From Planctomycetota bacterium (lineage in GTDB: Bacteria; Planctomycetota; UBA8742; SKZP01; JAIOTL01): 8,851 nt of DNA. The stretch spans positions 1 through 8,851 of the forward strand of contig JAIOTL010000059.1 in assembly GCA_021106775.1 (NCBI GenBank), given 5' to 3'. The notes below the pieces were generated by a model, which saw nothing but the letters and a program-made list of their open reading frames with translations, did no database searches and was not told the DNA's origin. The position numbers were made by a program, and so were the translations under genes. Below, piece by piece: positions 1-5,875 of this stretch; the stretch's first letter is position 1; the number at the start of each line of letters is the position of its first letter.

Positions 1-90
1 ACGGGCTATTCAAAGGATTTGAAGGAAAAATATGACAGGCTCGAAATATGCTGAAAAGGTGAGGAAAAATTCTCCATTGCTGGTAGAATT
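1..90 (+). pseudogene. lysS: Upstream LysRS-like coding segment with in-frame TGA at 52-54
   Basis: In the same frame as lysS, bases 1-51 encode TGYSKDLKEKYDRLEIC, then comes TGA (52-54), then KGEEKFSIAGRI runs straight into the Met at 91. The pattern 'ELKEKY..LE.GEE....AGRI' is what normally links the N-terminal helix to the first OB-fold strand of bacterial LysRS. This segment is therefore coding by ancestry, and the stop interrupts it. Deleting the nine bases 46-54 would give an uninterrupted LEKGEE, a very typical sequence at this position. The stop could be a real nonsense or insertion mutation, a sequencing or assembly error, or a recoding site. The gene's real start lies before the window. 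Confidence 0.6.
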
Positions 91-1431
91 ATGCAATCAC
101 TCCGCAAGGGCAAGGTTTCGTTAATGAATATCTTAGACAAAACATGTATTATCCAGGCATTCTTCAGAAAAAACGACCTTTGCGAAGCTTACGAGCAGGT
201 TAAAATGCTTGAAGTCGGCGACATCATTGGTGTTACAGGCATCATTTTCAAGACCAAAACCGGTGAAGTTACCGTTTACGTTGAAACCTTCGAGCTTCTA
301 ACAAAATCGCTTCAGGATTTACCGGAAAAATATCACGGATTGAAAGACCAGGAAACCAGACTGCGCAGGCGTTACGTCGATCTCGTCTCAAACCGCGAAG
401 CATTCGAATTGTTCGTCAAACGTTCGGAATTCATCCGCAACATGCGTAGATTCCTCGATGATAACGCATTTCTTGAGGTTGAAACACCTGTGCTTGAGAT
501 GGTGCCAGGTGGCGCGGAAGCACGCCCGTTCATCACCAAGCATAACACGCTGGACATCGAAATGTTCTTGAGAATCTCACTTGAGTTGCATCTCAAACGC
601 CTGATGGTTGGCGGATACGAGCGTGTTTACGAACTCGGAAAAGTCTTCCGCAACGAGGGTATGTCAACCCAGCATTTGCAGGAATTCACATTGTTAGAGT
701 TTTACTTTGGATATATTGACTACAATCAGCTCATGGAATTCGTGAAAGAATTTTACCAGACTGTGATTGAGCAAACTTTCGGTAAGTTGCAGTTTGAGTT
801 TGAAGGGCACAAGCTCGATTTCAGCGGGTATTGGGAGCGTGTGGATTATTGTGAAATTATGAAAAAGAAGACCGGTGTTGATATTCTGGTGGAAAACACC
901 AAGGAAAAACTGCTGACGGCAATCAAAAAGCAGGGGTTGTCAATTGAAGTCGAACCATCAGCAGGTCGCGGACGCATAATTGACCAGTTTTACAAGAAAT
1001 ATGTACGCACATCGTTAATACAACCCTGTTTTCTCATCAATCACCCGACGGTTATATCGCCGCTTGCCAAGAAACACAAGGATAATCCCGAGCTAACCCA
1101 GCGTTTCCAGATTTTGATTGCAGGTTCCGAGGTTGGCAACGGGTTTAGTGAGTTGAACGACCCGATTGACCAACGCGAGCGGTTTGAGGCGCAGATGAAG
1201 CTTAGGGATGAAGGCGACGACGAAGCGCAGATGTTGGACGAGAATTTTATTGATGCGCTTGAGATTGGTATGCCGCCGACAAGTGGTTTCGGCGTGGGAA
1301 TCGACCGCCTGCTCATGATGCTGACAAATCAGTCATCAATCCGCGAGGTTGTCCTCTTCCCCACCATGCGCCCAGACACCGACTCCGACACCGAATCCGA
1401 TACCGAAAAATCTGACACACCCGACAAATAA
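91..1431 (+). CDS. lysS: Lysyl-tRNA synthetase, class II (N-terminus missing or interrupted)
   Basis: Charges tRNA-Lys with lysine using ATP in the cytoplasm. Counting from the Met at 91, residues 1-75 are most of the OB-fold anticodon-binding domain. The class II core follows: motif 1 with VPGGAEARPF near 138-147, motif 2 with FRNEG at 186-190, lysine-site residues in the segment GSEVGNGFSELND (345-357), and motif 3 GFGVGIDRLLMMLT (399-412). The catalytic domain looks complete, but 446 residues is about 60 short of the roughly 505 usual for the family. No in-frame ATG, GTG or TTG lies between the TGA at 52-54 and ATG 91, and there is no good Shine-Dalgarno before 91. LysRS-like sequence continues in frame further upstream, so 91 is probably not the ancestral start. 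The motif-2 loop reads QHLQEF where E. coli has RHNPEF, and an acidic tail follows the usual MRP end. Confidence 0.9.
   Translation: MQSLRKGKVSLMNILDKTCIIQAFFRKNDLCEAYEQVKMLEVGDIIGVTGIIFKTKTGEVTVYVETFELLTKSLQDLPEKYHGLKDQETRLRRRYVDLVSNREAFELFVKRSEFIRNMRRFLDDNAFLEVETPVLEMVPGGAEARPFITKHNTLDIEMFLRISLELHLKRLMVGGYERVYELGKVFRNEGMSTQHLQEFTLLEFYFGYIDYNQLMEFVKEFYQTVIEQTFGKLQFEFEGHKLDFSGYWERVDYCEIMKKKTGVDILVENTKEKLLTAIKKQGLSIEVEPSAGRGRIIDQFYKKYVRTSLIQPCFLINHPTVISPLAKKHKDNPELTQRFQILIAGSEVGNGFSELNDPIDQRERFEAQMKLRDEGDDEAQMLDENFIDALEIGMPPTSGFGVGIDRLLMMLTNQSSIREVVLFPTMRPDTDSDTESDTEKSDTPDK
1375..1404 (+). repeat. Hexanucleotide repeat encoding acidic Asp/Thr/Ser/Glu tail of LysRS
   Basis: Five degenerate in-frame hexamers (GACACC, GACTCC, GACACC, GAATCC, GATACC) encode DTDSDTESDT directly after the conserved FPTMRP end of LysRS. 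The tail continues EKSDTPDK to the stop. Bacterial LysRS normally ends within a few residues of this MRP, so the tail is an add-on that probably grew by slippage. No function can be read from it. Confidence 0.7.
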
Positions 1432-1433
1432 CA

Positions 1434-1470
1434 ATTAATGGAGTTAAAAAACTCACTTAATGCATCTTTT
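1434..1470. terminator. Weak hairpin between convergent lysS and hicA-like genes
   Basis: Arms 1434-1445 and 1450-1461 pair as 5 bp, two mismatches, then 5 bp around an AAAA loop (inner stem GAGTT/AACTC). On the plus strand a TCTTTT stretch follows at 1465-1470. It begins three bases after the lysS stop and lies between convergent genes, where a shared terminator would be expected. The stem is AT-rich and imperfect, so it may be weak or accidental. Confidence 0.35.
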
Positions 1471-1478
1471 AAGAATTG

Positions 1479-1763
1479 TTATAACTCATTTTGACTTTTT
1501 AGTATTTTTTCATATTTTACTTGATCAACGTGACAATCAATGAAACCCAGTAAATCCTGATTTTTTCTCAATCTAATTTCTTCACCGATTCTTTTTAACA
1601 ATACATTGTTATATTCTTTTATTCCATGACTAATTACAGTAAAGATTGGTGTTCTTTCTCCTGTTAAATCGTAATACCTAAAGTGTTTATGTTTACTTTC
1701 ACTTTGGACAAATCCTTTTCTTCTCAAATTACGAATAATTATTTTTTTATCTCTTACTGTCAT
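1479..1763 (-). CDS. HicA-like small protein, putative toxin of a toxin-antitoxin pair
   Basis: A 94-residue basic protein. The first 65 residues follow the HicA/YcfA-like dsRNA-binding-fold pattern: an N-terminal helix ending in KGF (16-18), then the strand KHKHFRYYDL (24-33), then a second strand ending in ISHG (44-47), then a helix KRIGEEIRL (57-65). HicA toxins are mRNA interferases that depend on a His in the strand after the first helix; His25 or His27 could fill that role. The C-terminal extension LLGFIDCHVDQVKYEKIL (71-88) resembles a tail seen in a HicA-like subgroup. The start is ATG at 1763, with GAAAGG overlapping the stop of the preceding gene 8 bases upstream, which implies translational coupling. 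The gene order, antitoxin-like gene first, is the reverse of classical hicAB. The family call is from pattern memory, and toxicity is an inference. Confidence 0.6.
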   Translation of the reverse strand: MTVRDKKIIIRNLRRKGFVQSESKHKHFRYYDLTGERTPIFTVISHGIKEYNNVLLKRIGEEIRLRKNQDLLGFIDCHVDQVKYEKILKSQNEL

Positions 1764-1768
1764 TCATG

Positions 1769-2752
1769 TTACCTTTCAACATATTCAATTAACTTTTCTT
1801 TTACATATTCAGCTTTTGGCGAAAGTTTATCATCAGTTTCAACAAGCTCTTTATATTGATATATGAAATTTTCTTGAAAGTCTTGCCATGCTTTAACAAA
1901 ATCGACTCCATATGATGATACATATAAATCATCATTCTTAAGAATCCATAAATCATCTTCAATTTCAATTTGAATAGGAAGCAGTTTAGATAGCTCAATT
2001 GCATCACTTTCAAATCTAATGCTGCTAACTTCTAAAACATTGTTTATTAATGGTATTATCTCAAGTACATTTTCAATAGTCTCTTCGCGTGTTTCAGGAT
2101 TTATTGAAGCTCTGTAAACAACGGTTACAACATCTTCAAGATTACTCATAACAGTATCTTTGAATTCTTCAGTTAAATTGAATCGCTTCCCTCTATTCTC
2201 AGTTAACACCTCGAAATGATTTGTGGGTAAAAATCTTATTTCAGAGATTATTCCAATTGCATTGCATTCTTCTTCGGTTGGTGTTGCTTTAACTATCTCA
2301 TTAACATTTGATTCAAAAGCGATATTAATTCTAACATTTTCGATTTGCAAATCGTATCTTTGACTTTTTTTAGACATATCTTTCAGGTTGTTTAATACTT
2401 TTTTTCTCAATAGGGAATCAGGAAGTAGTGCGTTTATCATTGATATGGAGTTGTTAAAAATACCTTCTAAGACTTGCACAAGTTTTTTTAGATCTTCTTT
2501 AGCAGTTGTAAACAAATCTGAAGGTAAACTAAAAACTGCTGTATAGGAATTTCCTTTTACAATTTCTTGCACATTCAAAGAATAATCATTCATAACAACG
2601 TTGGATTTTCGACCACTTTTTGGTAAGTCACTATATTGTGAATAATCACCTATTGCATAATATGCACTTTGAAATGAATTGAGTATTTTTTGGAACTCAT
2701 TCCATGGAATAGGATTATCTGATCCAAAATGGAAAGTAACATTCTCTTTCAT
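1769..2752 (-). CDS. Unknown protein with HicB-like C-terminus, upstream partner of the HicA-like gene
   Basis: A 327-residue acidic protein that I do not recognise as a named family. No signal peptide or membrane segment is visible. The N-terminal 150 residues are mixed alpha/beta with a helical stretch at 80-130. Residues about 185-235 look like a small beta-barrel segment (GKRFNLTEEF, then alternating strand residues, ending EIIPL). Residues about 265-327 show strand-strand-helix order: DDLWILKNDDLYVSSYG followed by the helix DFVKAWQDFQENFIYQYKEL and then KLSPKAEYVKEKL. This recalls the HicB fold, in which a strand pair plus 'G.T..EA..D...A' helix makes up the antitoxin body. The gene sits 5 bases ahead of the HicA-like gene on the same strand and shares its low GC. 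The start is ATG at 2752 with AGGT five bases upstream. It may be the antitoxin or regulator of the pair; a fused N-terminal sensor would be unusual for HicB. Confidence 0.55.
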   Translation of the reverse strand: MKENVTFHFGSDNPIPWNEFQKILNSFQSAYYAIGDYSQYSDLPKSGRKSNVVMNDYSLNVQEIVKGNSYTAVFSLPSDLFTTAKEDLKKLVQVLEGIFNNSISMINALLPDSLLRKKVLNNLKDMSKKSQRYDLQIENVRINIAFESNVNEIVKATPTEEECNAIGIISEIRFLPTNHFEVLTENRGKRFNLTEEFKDTVMSNLEDVVTVVYRASINPETREETIENVLEIIPLINNVLEVSSIRFESDAIELSKLLPIQIEIEDDLWILKNDDLYVSSYGVDFVKAWQDFQENFIYQYKELVETDDKLSPKAEYVKEKLIEYVER

Positions 2753-2780
2753 ATTGACCTGTTATTCAGTTTCACTTATT

Positions 2781-2806
2781 ATTATAATATAACTGACATA
2801 TACCAA
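2781..2806 (-). promoter_or_regulatory. Candidate promoter of the HicB-like/HicA-like pair
   Basis: In the 99-bp gap between the aldo/keto reductase stop and the partner gene, the minus strand carries an exact TATAAT (2786-2781). TTGGTA (2806-2801) lies 14 bases upstream, which is a short spacer. The leader to ATG 2752 would be about 20 bases. The AT-rich context makes a chance TATAAT likely. Confidence 0.35.
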
Positions 2807-2851
2807 GGTAATAAAAACTTCTTTTTAAAACAATATTTAATGTCGAGTGAT

Positions 2852-3835
2852 TTACATGCAGCCGTGGGTTTTGGGTTCGGGTTTGTTTGCGAAGATGGCT
2901 TCGACCTTCTCCGACAATTCCTCGGTGTAATCGATTTCAAGCGCCTTCAAATTATCCATAAGCTGGCTGTCCTTCGACACGCCCACAATCGCCGACGCAA
3001 CATTCTTCTTGCGCAGCACAAATGCAAGCGCAAGCTGAGCACAACTTACGCCAAGCTCCAACGCCAGCGTCTCAAGTTCACGAACCTTCGCCAGATTCTC
3101 CTCATTCATCCTATCATGCATAAAAAGGTTAATCTTGTCATTGGCAAACCGTGAATCCTTCGGCACTTCCTTGTTGTACTTGCCGGTGAGTATGCCCTGC
3201 TCCAAAGGCGAAAACACAATCTGGCTTAAACCAAGGCGCTCGCAGGTCGGAATCACTTCCTCCTCGATTTTGCGATAAAGCATGGAATAATGAGGCTGAT
3301 TCGACACCGGCGGCTGACAGTTCATGAGTTTTGCGAGATAAACTGCTTCGGTGATTTGTGCGGCAGTCCAGCAGCTTACGCCCCAGTAGAGGATTTTGCC
3401 TTGCTTAATCAGTGTGTCCATGGTGTTTACGGTCTCTTCGACGGGCGTTTTGCTGTAAAAATCCGGTCGATGGCACTGGTACAGGTCGAGATAATCCGTT
3501 CCCAGACGTTGCAAAGTCTTGTCAATCGACTCGGTGAGATGCTTGCGCGAAAGCCCTCGATTGTTTTTGTCCACTTGATCCATAGGGAAAAACGCCTTGC
3601 TCGCAATAACAAGCGAATGTCGCGGGAAATCGGCAATCACCTTGCTCAGCGACTTTTCCGCTTCGCCATAGTTGTAAATATCAGCAGTGTCAATAAAGTT
3701 GATGCCGTTTTCAATCGCTGTGTAAACGCATTTGCGCGTTTCATCATCCGCCACCGAATGCCCGAATGTAAGCCAAGAACCGAGTGCGATGCGCGAGACC
3801 TTCAAGCCTGAGTGTCCTAAATTCGAATATTCCAT
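2852..3835 (-). CDS. Aldo/keto reductase, Kv-channel beta-subunit-like
   Basis: An NADPH-dependent oxidoreductase of the aldo/keto reductase superfamily, 327 residues and full length, probably cytoplasmic since no signal peptide is seen. The opening MEYSNLGHSGLKVSRIALGS is the standard first strand. The catalytic tetrad is intact: Asp49 (FIDTAD), Tyr54 (IYNYG), Lys80 (ASKAF) and His122 (QCHRPD). The C-terminal cofactor region is also present (FSPLEQGILTGKY, then AIVGVSKDSQL). The segment GLSRKHL followed by TLQRLGTDYLDLYQCHRPD and WGVS.W resembles the Kv-beta/YghZ-like branch. The physiological substrate cannot be read from the sequence. The start is ATG at 3835 with AAGGT about seven bases upstream. 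It is the first of three tandem minus-strand genes but is richer in GC than the two after it, so it need not be co-transcribed with them. The C-terminal THGCM is an unexplained Cys-containing end. Confidence 0.93.
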   Translation of the reverse strand: MEYSNLGHSGLKVSRIALGSWLTFGHSVADDETRKCVYTAIENGINFIDTADIYNYGEAEKSLSKVIADFPRHSLVIASKAFFPMDQVDKNNRGLSRKHLTESIDKTLQRLGTDYLDLYQCHRPDFYSKTPVEETVNTMDTLIKQGKILYWGVSCWTAAQITEAVYLAKLMNCQPPVSNQPHYSMLYRKIEEEVIPTCERLGLSQIVFSPLEQGILTGKYNKEVPKDSRFANDKINLFMHDRMNEENLAKVRELETLALELGVSCAQLALAFVLRKKNVASAIVGVSKDSQLMDNLKALEIDYTEELSEKVEAIFANKPEPKTHGCM

Positions 3836-3844
3836 GATAATACC

Positions 3845-3865
3845 TTGATTTAGAGTTGATTTAGA
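3845..3865. repeat. Perfect tandem 10-bp repeat, operator-like
   Basis: TTGATTTAGA occurs at 3845-3854 and again at 3856-3865, one base apart, giving an 11-bp period (one helical turn). The related ACCTTGATTT is found at both 3842-3851 and 3953-3962, so the motif also recurs near the sigma-54 promoter. It lies just upstream of the aldo/keto reductase start. Such spacing suits a protein that binds one face of the helix; the binding protein is unknown. Confidence 0.5.
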
Positions 3866-3878
3866 ATGAATATGAAAA

Positions 3879-3906
3879 ATTGTACTGAATTTGAAAGAAA
3901 TTTTAA
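3879..3906 (-). promoter_or_regulatory. Candidate sigma-70-type promoter of the aldo/keto reductase gene
   Basis: On the minus strand, TTAAAA (3906-3901) and TACAAT (3884-3879) are separated by 16 bases. Transcription would begin near 3872, leaving a leader of about 35 bases that contains the tandem TTGATTTAGA repeat. The -35 hexamer is a weak match. Confidence 0.35.
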
Positions 3907-3947
3907 GGGTTAAAATAATTTTAATATGCGAAATTGCTGAAACCCTT
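3905..3947. promoter_or_regulatory. Inverted repeat and palindrome upstream of the sigma-54 promoter
   Basis: AAGGGTT (3905-3911) has its exact inverse AACCCTT at 3941-3947. Overlapping the left arm is a perfect 15-bp palindrome, TTAAAAT-A-ATTTTAA (3910-3924). Its centre is about 78 bases before the predicted sigma-54 start site. Sigma-54 promoters need an ATP-dependent activator that normally binds dyad sites 70-150 bases upstream, so the position fits an activator site. The palindrome's AT content makes chance a real alternative. Confidence 0.4.
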
Positions 3948-3968
3948 GAAAAACCTTGATTTGTGATT

Positions 3969-3984
3969 TGGCACGCTTATTGCT
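3969..3984 (+). promoter_or_regulatory. Sigma-54 (RpoN) promoter of the ECF sigma gene
   Basis: TGGCACGCTTATTGCT matches the sigma-54 consensus TGGCACG-N4-TTGCW at every defined base. GG of the -24 element is at 3970-3971 and GC of the -12 element at 3982-3983, exactly ten bases apart as required. Transcription should begin near 3995, giving a leader of about 29 bases that ends in the Shine-Dalgarno GGAGAA before ATG 4024. Expression would depend on RpoN and an enhancer-binding activator, neither of which is encoded in the window. Confidence 0.85.
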
Positions 3985-4023
3985 TATAAGAAAGTATCGA
4001 TTCATAAAAATTGGAGAATTAAA

Positions 4024-4653
4024 ATGTTGAGAATCACATCAAAAATCAACCTTGAAGATTTCGCACAGACAAGAAAATTACGGAAAGATAACAACGCTGA
4101 GCTAAATAGTCTTGCAGAAAAAGCGCAAGAAGGCGATATTGACGCGCAGGAGCTGCTTTTAGCACGGGTTGACAAGCTAATTATTAAATATGTTAGGAAA
4201 TATGTTAGAAATTCGGATATGATTGAGGACTGCCTGCAACAGTGCAGATTCCATCTTCTGAAGATGCTGTATCATTTTGATTGCTCGAAACCGTTTATTC
4301 CGTGGCTGACAACAGTAGTACGTAATTGTACATTAAATTATCTCAGAACACAGAAAAAGTGGCGGTTCTATTCTATTAGCAATGCTGAAGAAGATGGCGT
4401 GGAAATTCAGCCAGAATGCGACTTGGAATGTGTTTCCGAAGCTATTTATCGCGAAGAAATTTCGGGTTTTCTGCATGATGCACTGAATACGCTTAAGGAT
4501 GAGTTCAAACGCGTAATCATGTACCATTATTTCGAAAACATGTCCTGCAAAGACATTTCAAGGATTGAGAAGGCACCAATAGGTACGATTAAGAACCGGC
4601 TTTTCAAGGCACGCCAGGCACTCAAGGGTCAACTTGCACATATTGTAAGTTAA
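4024..4653 (+). CDS. ECF-type RNA polymerase sigma factor
   Basis: A 209-residue sigma-70-family protein made of region 2 and region 4 only. Sigma-2 spans about residues 31-112: AQEGDIDAQELL opens it, MIEDCLQQCRFHLLKM is the core-binding helix, and PWLTTVVRNCTLNYLR is region 2.3/2.4. In the last element the usual Asp before xxR is Asn (LNYLR). Sigma-4 spans about 150-203, with NTLKDEFKRVIMYHYF followed by a helix-turn-helix at about 173-200 (MSCKDIS...GTIKNRLFKARQAL), which would read the -35 element. The N-terminal 30 residues are an extra charged extension. ATG 4024 has GGAGAA seven bases upstream. There is no anti-sigma gene: the next gene is convergent rsgA, 31 bases away. Control appears to act at transcription through the sigma-54 promoter at 3969-3984. 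Target genes are unknown. Confidence 0.93.
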   Translation: MLRITSKINLEDFAQTRKLRKDNNAELNSLAEKAQEGDIDAQELLLARVDKLIIKYVRKYVRNSDMIEDCLQQCRFHLLKMLYHFDCSKPFIPWLTTVVRNCTLNYLRTQKKWRFYSISNAEEDGVEIQPECDLECVSEAIYREEISGFLHDALNTLKDEFKRVIMYHYFENMSCKDISRIEKAPIGTIKNRLFKARQALKGQLAHIVS

Positions 4654-4684
4654 TAATAAGTTGCCAAAAAAAACGCAAAACAAA

Positions 4685-5752
4685 TTAATTTCGCTTTTTA
4701 TATCTTTTGCGCATACTTTTCTTAATTTTCTTCCACTTCAGTGTTTCTTGCTTTTGAGCATGAATATTTTGCTTTCGGTCCAGATACTTTAGTTCTTTTT
4801 GCTGTTTTAGGTAGCTTTCATAACGACTATAATCAAGTTCGTCATCCTCAAGTGCCTGTAAAACAGCACATCCTGGCTCATTAATATGCTGACAATCACG
4901 AAATTTACATTTTTGTGTAAATTCATCGATGTCTTCAAATGTAGTTGTTAGACTTTCATCATTAGCCCAAAGCTGCAGCTCCCTAATACCCGGGCTGTCA
5001 ATGAGCATACCGAGATTGTCGCATAAAAATAATTCTCGTGAAGTTGTCGTATGCTGACCTCGTTGACGCCAAGCTCGAACTTCCTTAACCTTTTGCCTGC
5101 TTTCGCCAAGTAAACAATTGATAATAGAAGATTTTCCGACTCCGGACGAACCGATGAAGGCTGATGTTTTGCCATGTTTCAAATGTTTGCGTAATTCGTC
5201 AAAACCAATGTTTTCAACTGCACTCACTGGCATAACTGGAACACCGAATGATATTCCGAGAACTTCAGCAGTAATTTCGTCAAGATTGGAGCAGATGTCA
5301 GCTTTATTAAGAACAATAATCGGTTCTGCACCGCTGTTCCAAACGAGAGTTAGATAGCGTTCGATACGCCGAATATTATAATCATCATCAAGACCGTTGA
5401 CTATAAATAACGTATCAATATTTGATGCTAAAACCTGTTCTTCAGTTGTATTTCCCTTGAGTTTACGCGAAAATTTACTGCGACGTGGAAGCACAGCATG
5501 AATCATCGCTTTATCTTCCTCAGACAGAATTTCAGCAGCGACCCAATCACCCACTGCTGGAAAGTCTGACCGGTTTACGTGATTATTCAAAAACTTTCCT
5601 GTAACTTCACCAGAAATTCCACCTTGTGTTGTATAAAGCAAGTATTGATTTCTATCTTCGCGAGCTACTCGAGCAGGAGTCAAGTCTGGATGCTCCAACT
5701 CGTTGAATTGTTGTGCAAATTTATCGTTCCAACCAAAATCTATTAAATCCAT
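4685..5752 (-). CDS. rsgA: Ribosome small subunit-dependent GTPase A (RsgA)
   Basis: A circularly permuted GTPase that checks late maturation of the 30S ribosomal subunit in the cytoplasm. Over 355 residues, an N-terminal OB-fold (about 25-105) is followed by the permuted G motifs in family order: G4 NKAD (149-152), G5 SAVE (177-180), P-loop GSSGVGKSS (201-209), switch I RGQHTTTSRE (231-240) and G3 DSPG (252-255). The C-terminal zinc knuckle is intact (Cys282, Cys287, His289, Cys295). The last 35 residues are strongly basic (KKIKKSMRKRYKKRN) and probably touch rRNA. ATG 5752 has AGGT four bases upstream, a close and modest site compared with the two strong sites of the upstream mini-ORFs. It converges with the ECF sigma gene; no clear terminator lies between them. 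Confidence 0.96.
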   Translation of the reverse strand: MDLIDFGWNDKFAQQFNELEHPDLTPARVAREDRNQYLLYTTQGGISGEVTGKFLNNHVNRSDFPAVGDWVAAEILSEEDKAMIHAVLPRRSKFSRKLKGNTTEEQVLASNIDTLFIVNGLDDDYNIRRIERYLTLVWNSGAEPIIVLNKADICSNLDEITAEVLGISFGVPVMPVSAVENIGFDELRKHLKHGKTSAFIGSSGVGKSSIINCLLGESRQKVKEVRAWRQRGQHTTTSRELFLCDNLGMLIDSPGIRELQLWANDESLTTTFEDIDEFTQKCKFRDCQHINEPGCAVLQALEDDELDYSRYESYLKQQKELKYLDRKQNIHAQKQETLKWKKIKKSMRKRYKKRN

Positions 5753-5770
5753 TTTTACCTCGAATTTTTG

Positions 5771-5815
5771 TTAATAAAATATTTTGCTTTCAAAAAAAAT
5801 AGATGCAACACTCAT
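5771..5815 (-). CDS. Mini-ORF (14 codons) with strong Shine-Dalgarno in the rsgA leader
   Basis: The sequence AAGGAGG followed four bases later by ATG (5815) is a near-perfect ribosome binding site. The frame encodes MSVASIFFESKIFY and stops at TAA 5771-5773, 18 bases before the rsgA start codon. The peptide is mildly hydrophobic with no recognised motif. It could be a leader peptide whose translation affects rsgA, a very small protein, or a relic. The strong binding site is the main evidence, since 14-codon frames are common by chance. Confidence 0.4.
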   Translation of the reverse strand: MSVASIFFESKIFY

Positions 5816-5875
5816 AAAACCTCCTTATGCAAAGTTTAATGTGTATAAAAATGTGCCAGTAATAGAGATTATCAG

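Noticed and set aside
52..54. Genome-wide UGA recoding (to Trp or Gly) as the explanation of the lysS TGA
   Set aside because: All other genes run full length without in-frame TGA and encode Trp with TGG. Exclusive use of TAA as stop is expected in AT-rich DNA. A local lesion or sequence error is simpler.
372..1316. Minus-strand open frames within lysS (372-596 and 1041-1316)
   Set aside because: Ser/Arg-rich shadows of the conserved LysRS reading frame.
2729..3811. Long plus-strand open frames opposite the aldo/keto reductase gene (2729-3154 and 3290-3811)
   Set aside because: They lie antisense to a clearly homologous reductase, have no ribosome binding site and no recognisable protein pattern.
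4654..4684. Intrinsic terminator between the sigma gene and rsgA
   Set aside because: Only a 4-bp TTGC/GCAA pairing with the homopolymer run inside the loop; not a stem followed by a T-tract.
5844..5861. Second sigma-54-like element on the minus strand (TGGCACA) in the rsgA leader
   Set aside because: The -24-like half is present, but the bases where the -12 GC should be are TA, so the essential GC is missing.
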